From: Thelonectria olida
Lineage: Eukaryota; Ascomycota; Sordariomycetes; Hypocreales; Nectriaceae
Assembly (NCBI GenBank): GCA_020736575.1
Contig: JAGPYM010000008.1
Span: 1,162,001 to 1,226,000, forward strand
Length of the DNA: 64,000 nucleotides
Direction: 5' to 3'
The notes below the pieces were generated by a model. That model was not told where the DNA came from. It saw only the letters and a program-made list of their open reading frames with translations, and did no database searches. A program made the translations under genes and the position numbers. How positions within the stretch are numbered: position 1 is the first letter of the stretch; the number at the start of each line of letters is the position of its first letter. Positions 1-12,333 of this stretch are shown here, in pieces.

Positions 1-558
1 TCCCATTGATCATGTCGCGCTGCTCGCGATAGCACGGCGACAGTTGCAGAGATGGACTTCGGCTCAGGTTGAAACGGAAAACAACTCAATTGCTCCACTG
101 AAAGATGGCGGTCAAGACCGGATTGAACGTGCAATGACTCGTAAGATTGGATTGAAACTGCGAGGTAGCGATGATCTACGTACGAGATACAAAAGAAGAA
201 GAAAATGAACATCCTCACCGAGCTAGACCTTGATGGTGAGGGAGACGCACTCTCCTTTCTTAACAATAATAAGCTGCTTGTCTTATGGACCCTCAGTGAG
301 GAAGGACCTCCGGTCGGCAATCGGTGTCGCTTGCCCGTTTCCCATCGGCGTAAGATTGCCGGAAGCAGGCTTAAATAAGTTAGACCGACCAAAGCCGATG
401 CGAGCCTACGACGTCATCTCCCCAGAGCTCGGCTTTAGAAGCTCGCAATTGACATTTCAACATTGAAATACCTATCATCGCGAGGTGAGGTTTGCCAACG
501 CAATCACCAACACAACTGTACAGACGCACGCGGCACCCACGCCAACATCTCGCCCACG
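1..558. other. Intergenic / leader of the hydratase gene
   Basis: No recognisable gene is seen here. The short open frames show no familiar protein. The last part, from about 460, is C-rich and is presumably the 5' leader of the hydratase gene that starts at 559. The frame stays open upstream of that ATG to about 463, but the extra residues do not look like part of the protein. Confidence 0.5.
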
Positions 559-1582
559 ATGCCCCCACGTCTCCATCCCGTCTCCCTCGCCCTTCGCGGC
601 CCGCTCCAGCGCCGCCTCTACTCCGCCGCCGCCTCCGAACCCCTCGTCCGCGTCACAAACCTCCCCGCCCCGAACAGCGGCCACATCCGCATCCTCGAGC
701 TCAATCGGCCCAAGGCCCGCAACGCCATCTCAAAGGCCCTGCTCGCCAACCTGCGCGCGGAGCTCGACGCCGTCCACGGCCAGTACGGTCCCAATGGCGA
801 GGAGCTTTCGCCTGCTCAGCGCTTTGGGGGCGCCGCTGGTGTCGATGAGAAGGGCCCTACGCGGGCTATTGTCTTGGCCAGCGCCGTGGATTCGAGTTTC
901 TGTGCCGGTGCTGATCTGAAAGAACGAAAGGGCTTCTCACAAGAAGAGTTAGTTCTATCTTCTAATCTACTGCATCTACAACGTCTCTCTAATTCATCCC
1001 ATTAGGACTGCCGAGTTTTTGACCAACCTACGCGGAACCTTTACGTCCCTCGCTAACCTCCCCATCCCAACCATCTCCGCTATATCTTCCGTCGCTCTAG
1101 GCGGCGGTCTCGAGCTCGCCCTTTCCACCAATTTCCGCGTCCTCTCCTCTAACGCCACTGTCGGTCTCCCTGAAACCCGTCTCGGCATCATTCCCGGCGC
1201 CGGCGGCACCCACCGTCTCCCCGCCCTCATCGGCCTGTCCCGCGCCCGCGATCTTATTCTCACTGGCCGCCGAGTCGCTGCCCCCGAGGCCTACTTCCTC
1301 GGAATCGCGGACCGGCTCGTCGAGGTGATACCCGAGGACGAACGCGATGTGTCTGATCTGCTAGCCCAAGCGAGAAAAGCCGCGTTGAGCGAAGCTGTGC
1401 GTCTCGCTCAAGAGATCTGCGAAGGTGGTCCCATTGGCGTACGGGCGGCCTTGCAGGCAGTAGCATGGGCGAGAGAGGAAGTTGAGAACAAGATGTACGA
1501 GCGTGTGGTAAATACAGAGGACCGAAATGAAGCTCTCAAGGCTTTCCAGGAAAAGAGGAAACCCGTATTCAAGGGCCGGTAA
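559..1582 (+). CDS. AUH: Methylglutaconyl-CoA hydratase, mitochondrial (enoyl-CoA hydratase family)
   Basis: A crotonase-fold enzyme, about 321 aa, in two exons (559-947 and 1006-1582) separated by a 58-nt intron (GTTAGT...TTAG). The Arg-rich, acid-free N-terminus (MPPRLHPVSLALRGPLQRR) looks like a mitochondrial presequence. The first half carries the oxyanion-hole strand SSFCAGADLKER. The second half carries the loop ALGGGLELAL and then GLPETRLGIIPGAGGTHRLP, with the Glu residues that act in hydration. The C-terminus AFQEKRKPVFKG matches the AUH branch rather than generic short-chain hydratases. The family hydrates 3-methylglutaconyl-CoA to HMG-CoA in leucine breakdown in the matrix. That substrate is inferred from family resemblance. 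Splicing keeps the frame (codon GA|G). The start at 559 was chosen because the presequence begins there. Confidence 0.88.
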
Positions 1583-2264
1583 GGTAACCATCTTGGCTAT
1601 ATCACCAAAAACTATGGTAAAAATGGAATGTAACATAATTATACCCACGAGCTATAACGCGACTTGTGTCTCGACTCAGCCCCAGACTGTATGCGACATC
1701 GTTGGATACCTTACCCAGATCGGTGTAGAGGAGCGACGCCTGGTGGGAGGCCAAGAAGTGGAAAAGAAGTGAGTGCATCGAGTACTTCATACGTGGACTT
1801 CATCCTCCCAAATTCTCAACCATAGAAAGGCAGGCGGCTGTCACTTCATTTCAGGTTCATAAGATGTCATTTTGTATCATGTCGTCCGTCTAACGTCTAC
1901 TCTCTGATGAAATGGGGTACTTGTGCGCTCACCTCATGCAATGACCCCAACGCCCCGCGAAAAGAAGAAACGAAGCCTTTGCTCACACGCCCACCGCACA
2001 ATGTACAGTCCACCAAAGCGCCACCTAACATACAGAAACAGACTTCATCCATGTCTTCCAAAATTCGCTATCCCGTTGCCAGCTTCAACATTGCGTGCCA
2101 AGGTTAATAGCATGCCTCCGCTTGGGTGCAGGGGCCCCAATCGGTGCATTGCGCCGTTTAGTGGGGGATCGATATATGTAGCTGTTGGCATCGTCGGCTG
2201 GTTCTTCGGACCATTCAGCTGTTGGAAAGCATGGCCGGGGCCACCAAGCATGCATCTGCGATTC
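1583..2264. other. Convergent intergenic region
   Basis: 3' flanks of the hydratase (+) and the deubiquitinase (-). The open frames are short and show no family resemblance. I see nothing else here. Confidence 0.5.
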
Positions 2265-5200
2265 CTAGTCCATCCTTTCGTCCACGTACGGTGGCAACGC
2301 ATCGTGGCCTGTTGCCTTTTCTGTTGATGTCGGTTCGTTCCCAGTGACCTGCCAATCACCATCTGCATCTGTTGCTGTAGATACCAATTCACCTTCTGCG
2401 TCTACGTCTGATCCGACCTCAGGCTCAACAGGGGTAGGAACTCGCCGCTTGGGGACGTTCACATATTCGTCCTTGTCCTCGTCGCGGACATAACAGAGGA
2501 AGTACGGCTCTCCGCTCGTGCTTAGAGACTTCAGCACGTCATCCGTGCTCCGATTCACCTCGACGTTGGAGTCGTTGTACTTCCGCCAGACGCCTTCCTC
2601 AAAGTCATGGATCCACACCCAGTAATGTCCAGACATCAGCTGGCCACGGTGGCAAATGACTGCGTGGATGCGGTATGGAATGCTCTTGAGTTCGGAAAAG
2701 TGCTCCTCCAGGGCCTTCTCTCTCTGTTCCAGCTCGTCATTCATCATGGCTCTCAATTCGGTTTCGAGCGCGCCAGCCCCTCTAGGGCCATCGGAGGTAT
2801 CCGTGGCCGGTTCTGCTGGTTTTGGTTCCGGCTGGACGAAAATAAACTCGTCATCAACAGATCCATCAAAGTCCCAATTATCTGGCGTAGAGAAGAGAGA
2901 TTCCGTTCCAATGTCCTCTTCGACAGACTGCCAAGTCGATGATTTCCCATTTTGCTTGCTTTTCAACGAGTCGAGAAAACGTTCAGTAGAAGAATTCTCT
3001 CCCAGTTTAGCCTTTTGCGACTTCAAGTCCGAAACCCGACTCGCAACCACCCAGTTTTTTACCCGCTGCTGAAATTCCGGAGAATCATGGGGAGCATCCA
3101 TGTATCGATCCATATACAACGTCTCCGGTATGACTACGGGGTTGCCGTTCTTGCTGCCCATCGACTGCGACCGTTGAATGAGCACATGCAGCACGGGCGG
3201 CAGTGTCTTGATGGCGGTGTATCGTGATAACTTGCTCTCTTCAATAATCTGCTGGTCGAAATTCCGACCAAGAGCTTCATAGAGAGAGCAAGTTCCTTCG
3301 GGTGCTGGAAAGGCAGTGATTGATCGATCGAAGCTGACTTCCTGCTGGTAGTTCTTATCATCAAACTTCTTCGTGTAATTGACGGTCGTGACGAAAAAGG
3401 TTTCCATGATCTTCTCTAGCTGGATGCCTGTCGACTGGTCAATAGAACTCGGCCGAATCGCCGCTTGAAGGCGATTGAGAATGCTTCCCATGACTTCTTC
3501 CACATCTTGTTGATCAGTGCCACTAGATCTCTTCTGATGCTCAAGTGCACTCAGAACCTTCTGATCAATAGTTTGTTCGTCGGAATCAAGCATGTTGATA
3601 TCATTCGAGTCCGTGGGCCCAACGTCCTTCATTTCAAAGTTCGTAAAGTCTTTAGCATCAGAGTCCTTAGCTTCAGACGGAAGCGCGACCCAGTCTCCGA
3701 ATCCAGGGCTGTCCAATTCGGCTCCAGCGCCCCCCTCTGGGCTATCCAAATGCCCAGTTTCAGCCACAGAGCCATTCGCAGGGACAACCGTTGATGCGAA
3801 TGAATGCTGAGCTTTGTCAAATGATCGGCCAGAATCTCCGTCTGCTTCGTCAACGAGAGTTCGTGAGCTAACGGTACTAGTGGTCTCAGGAGTGTCTGGT
3901 ACTGCAGTATCGGCCGCATTGATCATCTCGACATCTTCGATGGACTCTCTGGGTGGGACAGGCGAAGGGCGAGCAGGTAGTGGTGGGGGCTTGGGAGTTT
4001 TAGATGATGCCGTTGTCTGCTTTGGGTCCTTGAGGAGTGTATGAGTGGAGAGAAGAACAGCATTTGCCAGTCTTTGAGAGGGTCGAGTTGCTTTCTGGTC
4101 CGATTTTGATAGATTTGCAAACAAGTCAGAAAGCTCTTGGGCGACTGTTCAAATTAGTCAAGTCGTTCGCGCGTTGGGCTGAATTTCACGTACATGCTTG
4201 GGCAACAACAGCCTCGCCACGATCCATTTGCATCTTGTTCCCGCCAAGCAAGCGGGCCTTGATATTTTCATCGTCTAGGTCAAGCTGGAAGGATTCGTAG
4301 TTGACGGCAATATCCCGGACCGGCTTGACTGTGAAGAGATACTGTAAAAGACTGTTGAGATAGCATGTGTTTCCGATGTTCTCTAAGCCAACCGGGAGCT
4401 CATAGTCAACGGGTCCGTGTGAGTTTGATACATTGCCACTGTCATCTCGAACGGCAATACCGTTGGCACGACGCATCTCGTTGATTGCCGATTTCAGTTC
4501 AGTCGAATTTGTATGGTCTGCAATAGCCTCCATTGCGTCGAGGTATGTTGCCTTTGCCTCCTTGCTCTTACTTGCCTCGATCTAGATGCTTAGTTAGTTA
4601 AGGCCGCTTAAAGACGGTTCTAAGAACGGAGAGAAAGTTACCTTTGCTTTGGCCGCGTCCATTGCATCAGTGTCAAATCCACTCGAGCCGACAAGACCGA
4701 GAACAACCTTACTCGCGCCGAGTGACATTTTTGCATCAGCCTCCATGATTAGTGTGGTTTGGAAGGTATCATCCGTTGAAGCCTGGGCGATTACGGAAAG
4801 CATGGATCTGGCAGTGGTTGCATCGTCGGGGTCTTTGGCCAACTTTTGTCTGAAGGCTTGGACAAGGGCTTCTGCCTTGTATTTGTTAGGAGGTTGAAGG
4901 CCGAGAAAAGTTAACGCTTGGGATACGAGTCCGTCGTCATCGCTGGTGTTTTGTTGCTGTCGTTGGTTCTCAAATACAGAGGATTGCGTCACTGCGTACT
5001 CTTGCAGCGGCTCACTATTGAGGTCATTCGCAATATTCAGCAGGGCGTCATTCAACTCTCCTCGTTTACGCGGCAACAACTCGCACTGTCGGTGGTAGGC
5101 GTTGACCACGATTTCCGGGCGTTGGTCCGGCAACACACCCATGAGCTTGTATCGCTCAATGTTTGATAGGGCGTTTTCATTGGAATTGGGAACCTCTTGA

Positions 5201-6318
5201 GCTCCCATTTTCATGTGCAGGAGGCTTGTGCAAAGTTCTCCTGTGGCTTGTTGCTTGTGGATGAGGCATTGGACTTCAGACCTGATGTCCTCCAAGTAGG
5301 CTCGATACGTTGCCAAATCGGTAGTTCCAGAAGGGCCCCCAGGGGGTGCTGGGGCTGACGGGATAAATAGGCCTTCATCGACGCCGTTTTCTTCCCGAAC
5401 AGTTTCGGACCATTCCAGTTCTCTGAAGATGGAAAAGCACCGTGGACCGAACAAAACGGCGAACCGCTTGTTACGCTTGGAAATATTCCTGACATCCTCG
5501 GGATCAGACACTTCGAGCAGGTTCTTAAGGTAGGTGTTCAAACTCATCGGGGCCTGTTGTGCCCAATCGTCGGTAGCGGCATTGTACCTGTCAGGATCCT
5601 GCTCTTTGGCTTCACGGAGCATTTTGAGGATAGCCTCCTGGTCAAGCAACAGGTCAATCCACCGCTTTTGCATGCGGGGCAAGGACACGTCCAAGGTGAC
5701 TTGGAAGGTGCATGGTGCCGCGCAGCAGAAGAAGCTCTCTCGGGCCAACAACGGATAGTATTTTGTGGCTTCACTTGCGACGTTCGAATCCAAATCAGAC
5801 CCAGCCCAGACAAAGTGGTGCCAAGGGAACTGAGAATCCCGCCAGGGGAATTGTGATTGGGACATGTTGCAAAGTTCCCCGGTGTGCGCTTCATTCCAGA
5901 ACATCTTGAAAACGAAGTGAAAGTGGCAATCGATGCAGACTGTTGAGATAACATGCCTCGATGACGAGGTAAACGTTTGGTTGCCGTTGATCATCAGTCT
6001 GTGTTGATGTTCCCAGGAAAATGGGACCTCTAGCTTTGCTCGTCGTGCTCTATCGAAGAGATCGCAGGTGGCAAAGGCATTGTTGATCAGCTCGTATAAC
6101 CAGCGAGAGGGATGGCATCCTGGAAGAGCTGTTGGTTAGCAAAGAGAGCCTTCGATGGAAGCAGATGGGATCATGCCTGGCATTTCTCTACCCGGTGCTA
6201 GGTTCGACTTCATTGGGGTCATATTGTGAGCAACCCAGTTTTCAGAACCTGTTCTGGGCAAAGTCGCATAGGCACTCCCGTCCAGGCCCTGTTGGGACCC
6301 GAGCTCGTATCTAGCCAT
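2265..6318 (-). CDS. UBP2: Ubiquitin carboxyl-terminal hydrolase, Ubp2 type
   Basis: A large peptidase-C19 deubiquitinase, about 1290 aa. Proposed exons on the minus strand are 6318-6192, 6119-4642, 4581-4194 and 4144-2265. The last two introns are clear (60 nt, GTAACT...CTAG with CTAAC; 49 nt, GTACGT...ACAG with TGACTAAT). The N-terminal half has the Ubp2-specific zinc-like region with CIDCHFHFVF and FFCCAAPCTFQVTL. The catalytic Cys box GLENIGNTCYLNSLLQYL lies near residue 608. The QDVEEVMGSILNRLQ segment follows, and the His box GQLMSGHYWVWIHD lies near residue 1169, with the catalytic His in SGHYW. A long acidic, Ser/Thr-rich insertion separates the Cys box from QDVEE. In yeast Ubp2 trims K63-linked ubiquitin and opposes Rsp5. 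That role here is inferred. The first exon is the least certain part: its donor (GTAGAG) is weak, although the phase fits. Confidence 0.85.
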
Positions 6319-7639
6319 GGGGAGGGAGCGATTTTGACTCAACGTCGATGTGACGATTCGGGATACGGGATGCGGTTCGGGTCGATGGAGAAGGGAACAT
6401 GAAACGTGGTAGCAGTGCTCTACATTCGCAGTCGAACCAGGCTGTCGAGACAAATAATTAAGAGTTATTGGTAGGTATGTTGCAGATGGCGGATTTCGTT
6501 CGGAAAGGGATTCTTGAAGTATCGATGAAGACGTGAATGGCTTGGGGAGTCGAGATAGCTTAGCTATGGCGAATGGTGAATATGGAATGTGGTGGAAGGA
6601 TTAGTGGTAATTGTGGGCGCTCTCGATGGTTCATGAATCGAGGGGCTGTCGCAAGCAGGTGCTCATCTGATCATGGCTTCTCTGACAAACAGGCGTGATT
6701 GGGGGGAAACGGGTGACAAAAAAGGCAGCCGCTGTCGAGCAGGAGGCGGGAGGCTGATAAAACTGTGGACGCGGCACTGGTGGCGACTGGGAGAGTTGGC
6801 TGACGCAGCCTCGATGAAGGTGACGGACAAGCTCAAGCTGTCTTGGGGTGTTTTAAGGCATAACCAGCATGCAAGTTGCCAGGTGCCAGGTCGTTAGCTT
6901 GTGGTGACGGGGCGTGGTGGAGGGGGTGAGCTTGGCAGCAAGCGGCTGAGTCAGCAGAGCAATCCCCAGGTACGTATCCGAGTCTGGTTATGAATCAAAC
7001 ATCCAGCAATTCTCCAGGAAGAATAAAAAAAGGGCGGGAAAACAAAACTAGGTCTGTTTAGTTTATCTTCTATGGCCGTCTGTTTCTGGTCGGCGTTTGT
7101 GAGTGACGACCGACTTCATGCTTCCTCACAGCGCTCTTCTTGTTGGACAAGCATAAGGTCTATGTTGTTCCTCGAAATTGATGGGAGTCTCGAATGCACG
7201 ATGTCGATGATACAAGGCAAAGAATGCAGAGTCAGGAGGAACTGGTTGTTCTAGTACTTTGTCACGTTGACGTTGCGGAACATGCAGGGCTCCTCATGAG
7301 CAAGAAGCTGCTATGTACCTATGGAGTCCAGAACTCCCCCGCCACTGATCTCTTATCAATCTGCGAATACAGAAGACAGATCCAGAGAGAGGTGCCTCAT
7401 TATTCCCGCAAGGCCACAGCAGGCCTGTTACCATTAAGATCCAATACCCCTGCCACTCGCCCATTGAAAGGCCTAGATAAATTCAACGCCATCGACACCC
7501 GGAAACCAAAACGGTTCCATTGGCATCCCCGCACCAGCAATGCCGGCATCAAGTCCTGGCCCGCAGTGCTACGTAGAACTACTACTCCCTTGAACACCTC
7601 AGAATCGGCGCATGCCATTTATCAATCTCCTCCTCCGCC
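6319..7639. promoter_or_regulatory. Divergent promoter region of the deubiquitinase and the hydantoinase gene
   Basis: About 1.3 kb between two divergently transcribed genes. The minus-strand frame ending at 6453 continues past the proposed deubiquitinase start, so that gene could begin up to 45 codons earlier. The rest has only short open frames without recognisable products. Confidence 0.45.
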
Positions 7640-10600
7640 ATGGCCACAACCACCCCATCGCGGCGCCTTCGCATAGGCGTCGACGTGGGCGGCACCAACA
7701 CTGACGGTGTCATTCTCGACCCTCTGCAGTCGTCCGCGGCAGACAAAGGCATTCTCGCTTGGCACAAAGCACCCACGACAACGAACCCCAGTCTCGGCAT
7801 CGACCATGCCATCACTGCCATGTTCAAGTCGGCCGCCATCGAGCCCGAGCGCGTTGCAAGCGTGACAATCGGCACCACCCACTTCGTCAATGCAGTCGTC
7901 GAACGAGACGCTGCGAGACTGGCGCCCGTTGCTGTTCTCCGTCTCTGTGGTCCTTTTTCAAAGCATACTCCTCCGTGCGTGGACTGGCCCGATGACATGC
8001 GAGAGTTGATCTTGGGCCACTATGCGCTGTTGAAAGGCGGGTTGGAAGTTGACGGATACTTGATCTCTGATATTGACGACGAGGAAATCAAGGCTCAATG
8101 TGCCATCATCAGGGAAAAGGGAATCAAGAGCGTTGTCGTCGTTGGCATTTTCAGTCCCATCGACACTCTTGAAAGACAGGAAGAGCGGGTGGCAGAGATC
8201 GTCAAGGCAGAAATTCCTGCCTGTGACATTGTCTGCTCCAAGGAAGTGGCCAACCTAGGCTTCCTTGAACGAGAAAATGCCCCCATTCTTAATGCATCAA
8301 TTCTGCCCTTTGCTCGCAAGACGATTCGATCATTCCATGTGCCTGTCAGGCGCCTTGGTCTGAAGTGTCCCGTCTTCATCACGCAAAACGATGGCACCGT
8401 CCTCTCTGGAGAAGTCGCCGCACGTCTACCTATTCGGACATTCTCCAGTGGCCCAACGAACAGCATGCGAGGAGCTGCCTTTCTAGTCCAGGGCGAGCCC
8501 AACGAGACTATGATGGTGGTTGACATCGGCGGCACGACCACTGACGTTGGCATTCTCCTTGAGAACGGCTTCCCTCGTCAGCAAGCAGCCTACAGCCATC
8601 TCTCTGGTGTGCGGATGAACTTTTCTTGCCCAGACATCAAGAGCATTGGCCTGGGTGGCGGTTCTATTGTTCGAAAAGAAAACGGTCTAACTATTGGCCC
8701 TGACAGCGTCGGCTACAAGCTTCCCCAAGAGGCTCTTGTCTTTGGTGGGAAAGTCCTTACAACCACCGACTGCACTGTCCAGGGAAACCCTGACATCAAG
8801 ATTGGCGATTCTACACTCGTTCAGAATGCGCTATCAGACGACGAACTGGCTAGTTACAAGACAGCCGTGAAGCACAAGCTAGAAAAGGCCATTGACACTA
8901 TGAAAACCTCACCAGAGGATATCCCCGTGCTGTTAGTCGGAGGCGGGGCGGTAATTGCCCCAGATGAATTGAAGGGGGCGGGCAAAGTGTTGAAACCACA
9001 GTGGTCTCAGGTGGCAAACGCCATCGGCGCTGCCATTGCAAGAGTGAGCGCCATTGTCGACACCGTCAAGTCTACAGAGTCCAAGCCGACAAAGGAACTT
9101 CTTGAGGAAATCAGCCAGGAGGCGCTTGAAAGAGCCGTTACGGCGGGAGCCTCACGGTCGTCTGTCAAGATCATTGAGCAAGAGACTCTACCGCTCCAGG
9201 TAAGTCTGAATGCAGTTATGGCAGTAACAACCATGGCCTAACCGATCTCAGTATGTTGCGAATAAAACCCGGTTTATTGTTCGCGCTTCTGGAGACTTTG
9301 ATTTCAGTCGCGAAAGGGTTGATCCGCAGACGACTGATGAGTCTTCCCACGAAACCCAGGAAATGGACGACTACGAGAAAAAGGCAGCAGAGCGTAAAGA
9401 CACCCGTCCTGCAAATGCGAACCAGGACGTCGATATTCTGTCCTATCGACCTAACGTCAAGGACCGCGTATGGTCGATCTCCGAGACCGATCTCAACTGG
9501 ATCACAACGGGTTGCTACATCCTAGGAACTGGCGGAGGTGGTTCCCCCTATTCGCTCATGATCCGAATCAGAACCCAGCTCAGAAACGGAGCTACAGCTC
9601 GCATTATCAGCCCTGACGACCTTCCCGACGATGCCCAAGTTGGATGTGGCGGAGCAGCGGGCAGTCCCACCGTGGCCATTGAGAAGCTCGGAGGTGACGA
9701 GCTCCTGGAAGCGCAGCGGGAACTGTACAAGATCTGTGACAGACCAGCAACTCACATCATCTCGGTCGAGATCGGCGGCGCAAACGGGCTAGGTGGGCTC
9801 ATCCTGGGATGCAGCACCAGCATGGACATTCCCACTGTCGACGGAGACTGGATGGGGAGAGCTTACCCGACCAAGTGGCAGACGACCCCCGTCGTCTTCA
9901 AAGAGCGCGATACGATTTGGTCTCCAATCGCCATCAGCGACGGAAACGGGAACGTCGTCATCATGCCCAAAGCAGCCTCGGACGCACACGTCGAACGCAT
10001 CATGCGCGCATCCCTGAGCGAGATGGGATCGCAAGTCGGAGCGGCCGATGCCCCAGTAACAGGAGCTGAGACGAAGAGGTGGGCAGTCGAGCACACGCTC
10101 TCCCAGTCATGGAGAATCGGACGAGCTGTGGCAAGAGCGCGACAGGAGAATCGAGTAGACAACGTGGCCGAGACCATCATTGAAGAATGCGGAGGCCCTG
10201 GCGCAGGCAAGGTCCTGTGGAAAGGAAAGATTGTCAGCGTGGAGAGGACATTGAGAAACGGACACGTCTACGGAGAGTGCATCATTGAAGGCGCAGACGT
10301 GAGAGAGGAAGAAGACGGCGGTACCGTTGGAAACACGGCCCCAAGTCAGTTCCAAGGCCGCATCAAGATTCCGTTCAAGAACGAGAACATTGCAGCATTG
10401 CGGATGCATCCCGGCCGCGCAGAGGAGCGTCAGGAAGATGTCCTAGCCATCGTCCCGGATTTGGTCAGTGTCATCGATGCTCAGAACGGAGAGGCTATCG
10501 GGACACCTGAGTACCGTTACGGCTTATTGGTTGTTGTTCTTGGCATCTCTGCGAGCGATCGATGGACCAGGACAGAGCGTGGGATCAAGATTGGAGGTCC

Positions 10601-10694
10601 CGAGGCCTTTGGGTTTGGCCATTTGCAGTATGCGCCACTGGGACAGTACGTCAAGCCGAGGAGTGTGATTGATGAGTTTGATGAGCTTTCATAG
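7640..10694 (+). CDS. Hydantoinase/oxoprolinase (HyuA-like) fused to DUF917
   Basis: A fusion of about 1000 aa in two exons (7640-9199 and 9252-10694). The 52-nt intron runs GTAAGT...TCAG, and retaining it ends the protein after 533 codons. Residues 1 to about 520 are a HyuA-type ATP-grasp/actin-fold half: RRLRIGVDVGGTNTDGVILD at the start (Hydant_A_N), TIGTTHFVNAV next, then the second phosphate loop MVVDIGGTTTDVGILLENGF and the CPDIKSIGLGGGSIV region. From about 590, VWSISETDLNWITTGCYILG begins the DUF917 domain, rich in glycine (GTGGGGSPYS). The family hydrolyses cyclic amides such as hydantoins or 5-oxoproline with ATP, but the substrate here is unknown. There is no HyuB-like gene next to it. 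Fungal homologues with this two-domain layout are usually described as hydantoinase/oxoprolinase proteins. Confidence 0.85.
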
Positions 10695-10837
10695 ATAGTC
10701 AATGATTAGTTATCGAGACTCGCTTATTCTCATTCAAAGTCGAATAAATAGACAACCGAGACGGAACGAGGTTGCTACGAATATCTGCCTCAATTCCCGA
10801 CCCGGCGTCCAACAATCCGAAGCATCCCAGAGATTGA

Positions 10838-10935
10838 GCCCGGTTAGCTCAATCGGTAGAGCGTGAGACTCTTACGAGTACACAACTCCAAGTTCACACA
10901 TCTCAAGGCTGCGGGTTCGACCCCCGCATTGGGCT
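10838..10935 (+). tRNA. tRNA-Lys (anticodon CTT) with a 25-nt intron
   Basis: The full cloverleaf can be drawn. The acceptor arm GCCCGGT pairs with ATTGGGC and the discriminator is T935. The A box is TTAGCTCAATCGG and the B box is GGTTCGACCC. The anticodon stem TGAGA/TCTCA closes loop CTCTTAA with anticodon CTT at 10871-10873. An intron at 10875-10899 sits between positions 37 and 38, the canonical place for nuclear tRNA introns. The mature length is 73 nt before CCA is added. CTT is the main lysine anticodon of filamentous fungi. Confidence 0.95.
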
Positions 10936-11337
10936 ATTCCTATCGCTTCACATCATTAATTTTTGCCATTTTCTTGGCTTTGTGGTTCTTTTTGATACTG
11001 GCGATGATGCTTCGCTTACGAAATGAGGCTGGCGATGATATGCAGGGAGGCTTGCGTGCCTGCCTCCCTTGGCCATTTAAAAAAACGTGGGATTTGGGTT
11101 GTTTCTAAATCGAGCCCGTGATGTCTCCACTAGCCCCACACAGGAACAAGGATCCCACCGCCTTCCCAATTCGGTCCAATACCACTCCAACTTCCCCCAC
11201 GCAATTCAAAGCTTCCCGCTCACAAGCAGAAGATCTCTCGATAGCTTCGCACTCAACAACCACGCCCCCTCACCCTTTTCCCCCGATATTCCGCCCCAAA
11301 CCTCCTCACCCCAATTCTCTCCTCACCTCTCCTCCCA
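10936..11337. promoter_or_regulatory. Leader/promoter of the Sam35 gene
   Basis: A short region that becomes strongly C-rich from about 11240 to the ATG at 11338, typical of fungal 5' leaders. No separate gene is seen. Confidence 0.45.
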
Positions 11338-12333
11338 ATGGCCACCGCTCCCCCCGAGGCCCGTCCCGGCTGGTTCACCGTTCCCGCGCCCGTCCGTGGC
11401 CTCTTCGAGCGCTTCCCCCTCCAAGTCAACGCCTCCGAGCCGCTCCCCGTCCGCGCCCCCGCTACAACGCGCACTCGTCCGACGCTCTACGTGTTCATCG
11501 CCGATGAAGATGCGCCCGACGGCCGACCAAGCTACAACCCTTCGTGCCTAAAGTGGCAGGTGAGATATTCTCCGCGCAAAACGCTCCAGCCATGTCCATG
11601 CTGACTCACATCTCTTCGACTCAGACCTTTTTGAGGATTGCGGGTGTCTACGTTGACATTGTGCCTTCAAATAACCACGCCTCACCCTCCGGTGCTCTCC
11701 CATTTCTTCTACCGCCCTCGTCACCGCCTTCGAAACCCTCGACAGCTCTCACGGGTGAGAAGATCTACAAATACGCTCGCCAACATGCCACCAACGAGCT
11801 CCCCGAGCCCTCGCCCCCACGCCGCGAAGCCTACAAAGCTCTCCTAACACAAAGCGTGCGACCTGCTTGGGTATGCGTCTCTCAATCAATGCGCCTGGAA
11901 AATGTGACATTAACCCTTCTCATAGTTACACGCTCTCTACATCGTCCCCGCCAACTCTCCCCTCCTAGCAAAGCTCTACCTCCCACCCTCATTCTTCCTC
12001 CGCGCACCTCTCCATCATACTCTCCACGCTGCAGCAACATCCGAAATTCTCAAGACGACTCGCCGCGCACACATTTCTCCTCGACAGCTCTACGCCGACG
12101 CGGCAACCGCCCTCCAAGCGCTATGCACTCTCCTCGCCGATGATGACTGGTTCTTTGGGGCCTCGGGACCTGGACTATTCGATGCTGATGTATTCTCGTA
12201 TACGTACCTCATCCTCGATGATGGGCTAGCCTGGCAGGATCCTGCTCTTGCCGAGTGCCTCACAGGGTTGCATAACCTAAAGAGGCATCGGGAGAGGTTG
12301 TACGAGAGGTGTTGGGGGTCGAAAGCTCAATAA
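11338..12333 (+). CDS. SAM35: Mitochondrial outer membrane protein Sam35 (metaxin-like, SAM complex)
   Basis: Three exons (11338-11559, 11625-11870, 11926-12333) give 291 aa. Both introns (65 and 55 nt, GTGAGA...TCAG and GTATGC...ATAG) fall between codons. The N-terminal half has the Sam35 hallmarks NPSCLKWQ|TFLRIAGVYVDI and PSNNHASPSGALPFLLP, a thioredoxin/GST-like metaxin fold. The C-terminal half has LLADDDWFFGASGPGLFDAD followed by VFSYTYLILDD, the metaxin GST-C signature. Sam35 is a peripheral subunit on the cytosolic face of the SAM/TOB complex that recognises the beta-signal of beta-barrel precursors such as Tom40 and porin. That role is known for the family and inferred here. Length and motif order agree with other fungal Sam35 proteins. 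Splicing is supported because the stretches just after each donor contain no family residues. Confidence 0.85.
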
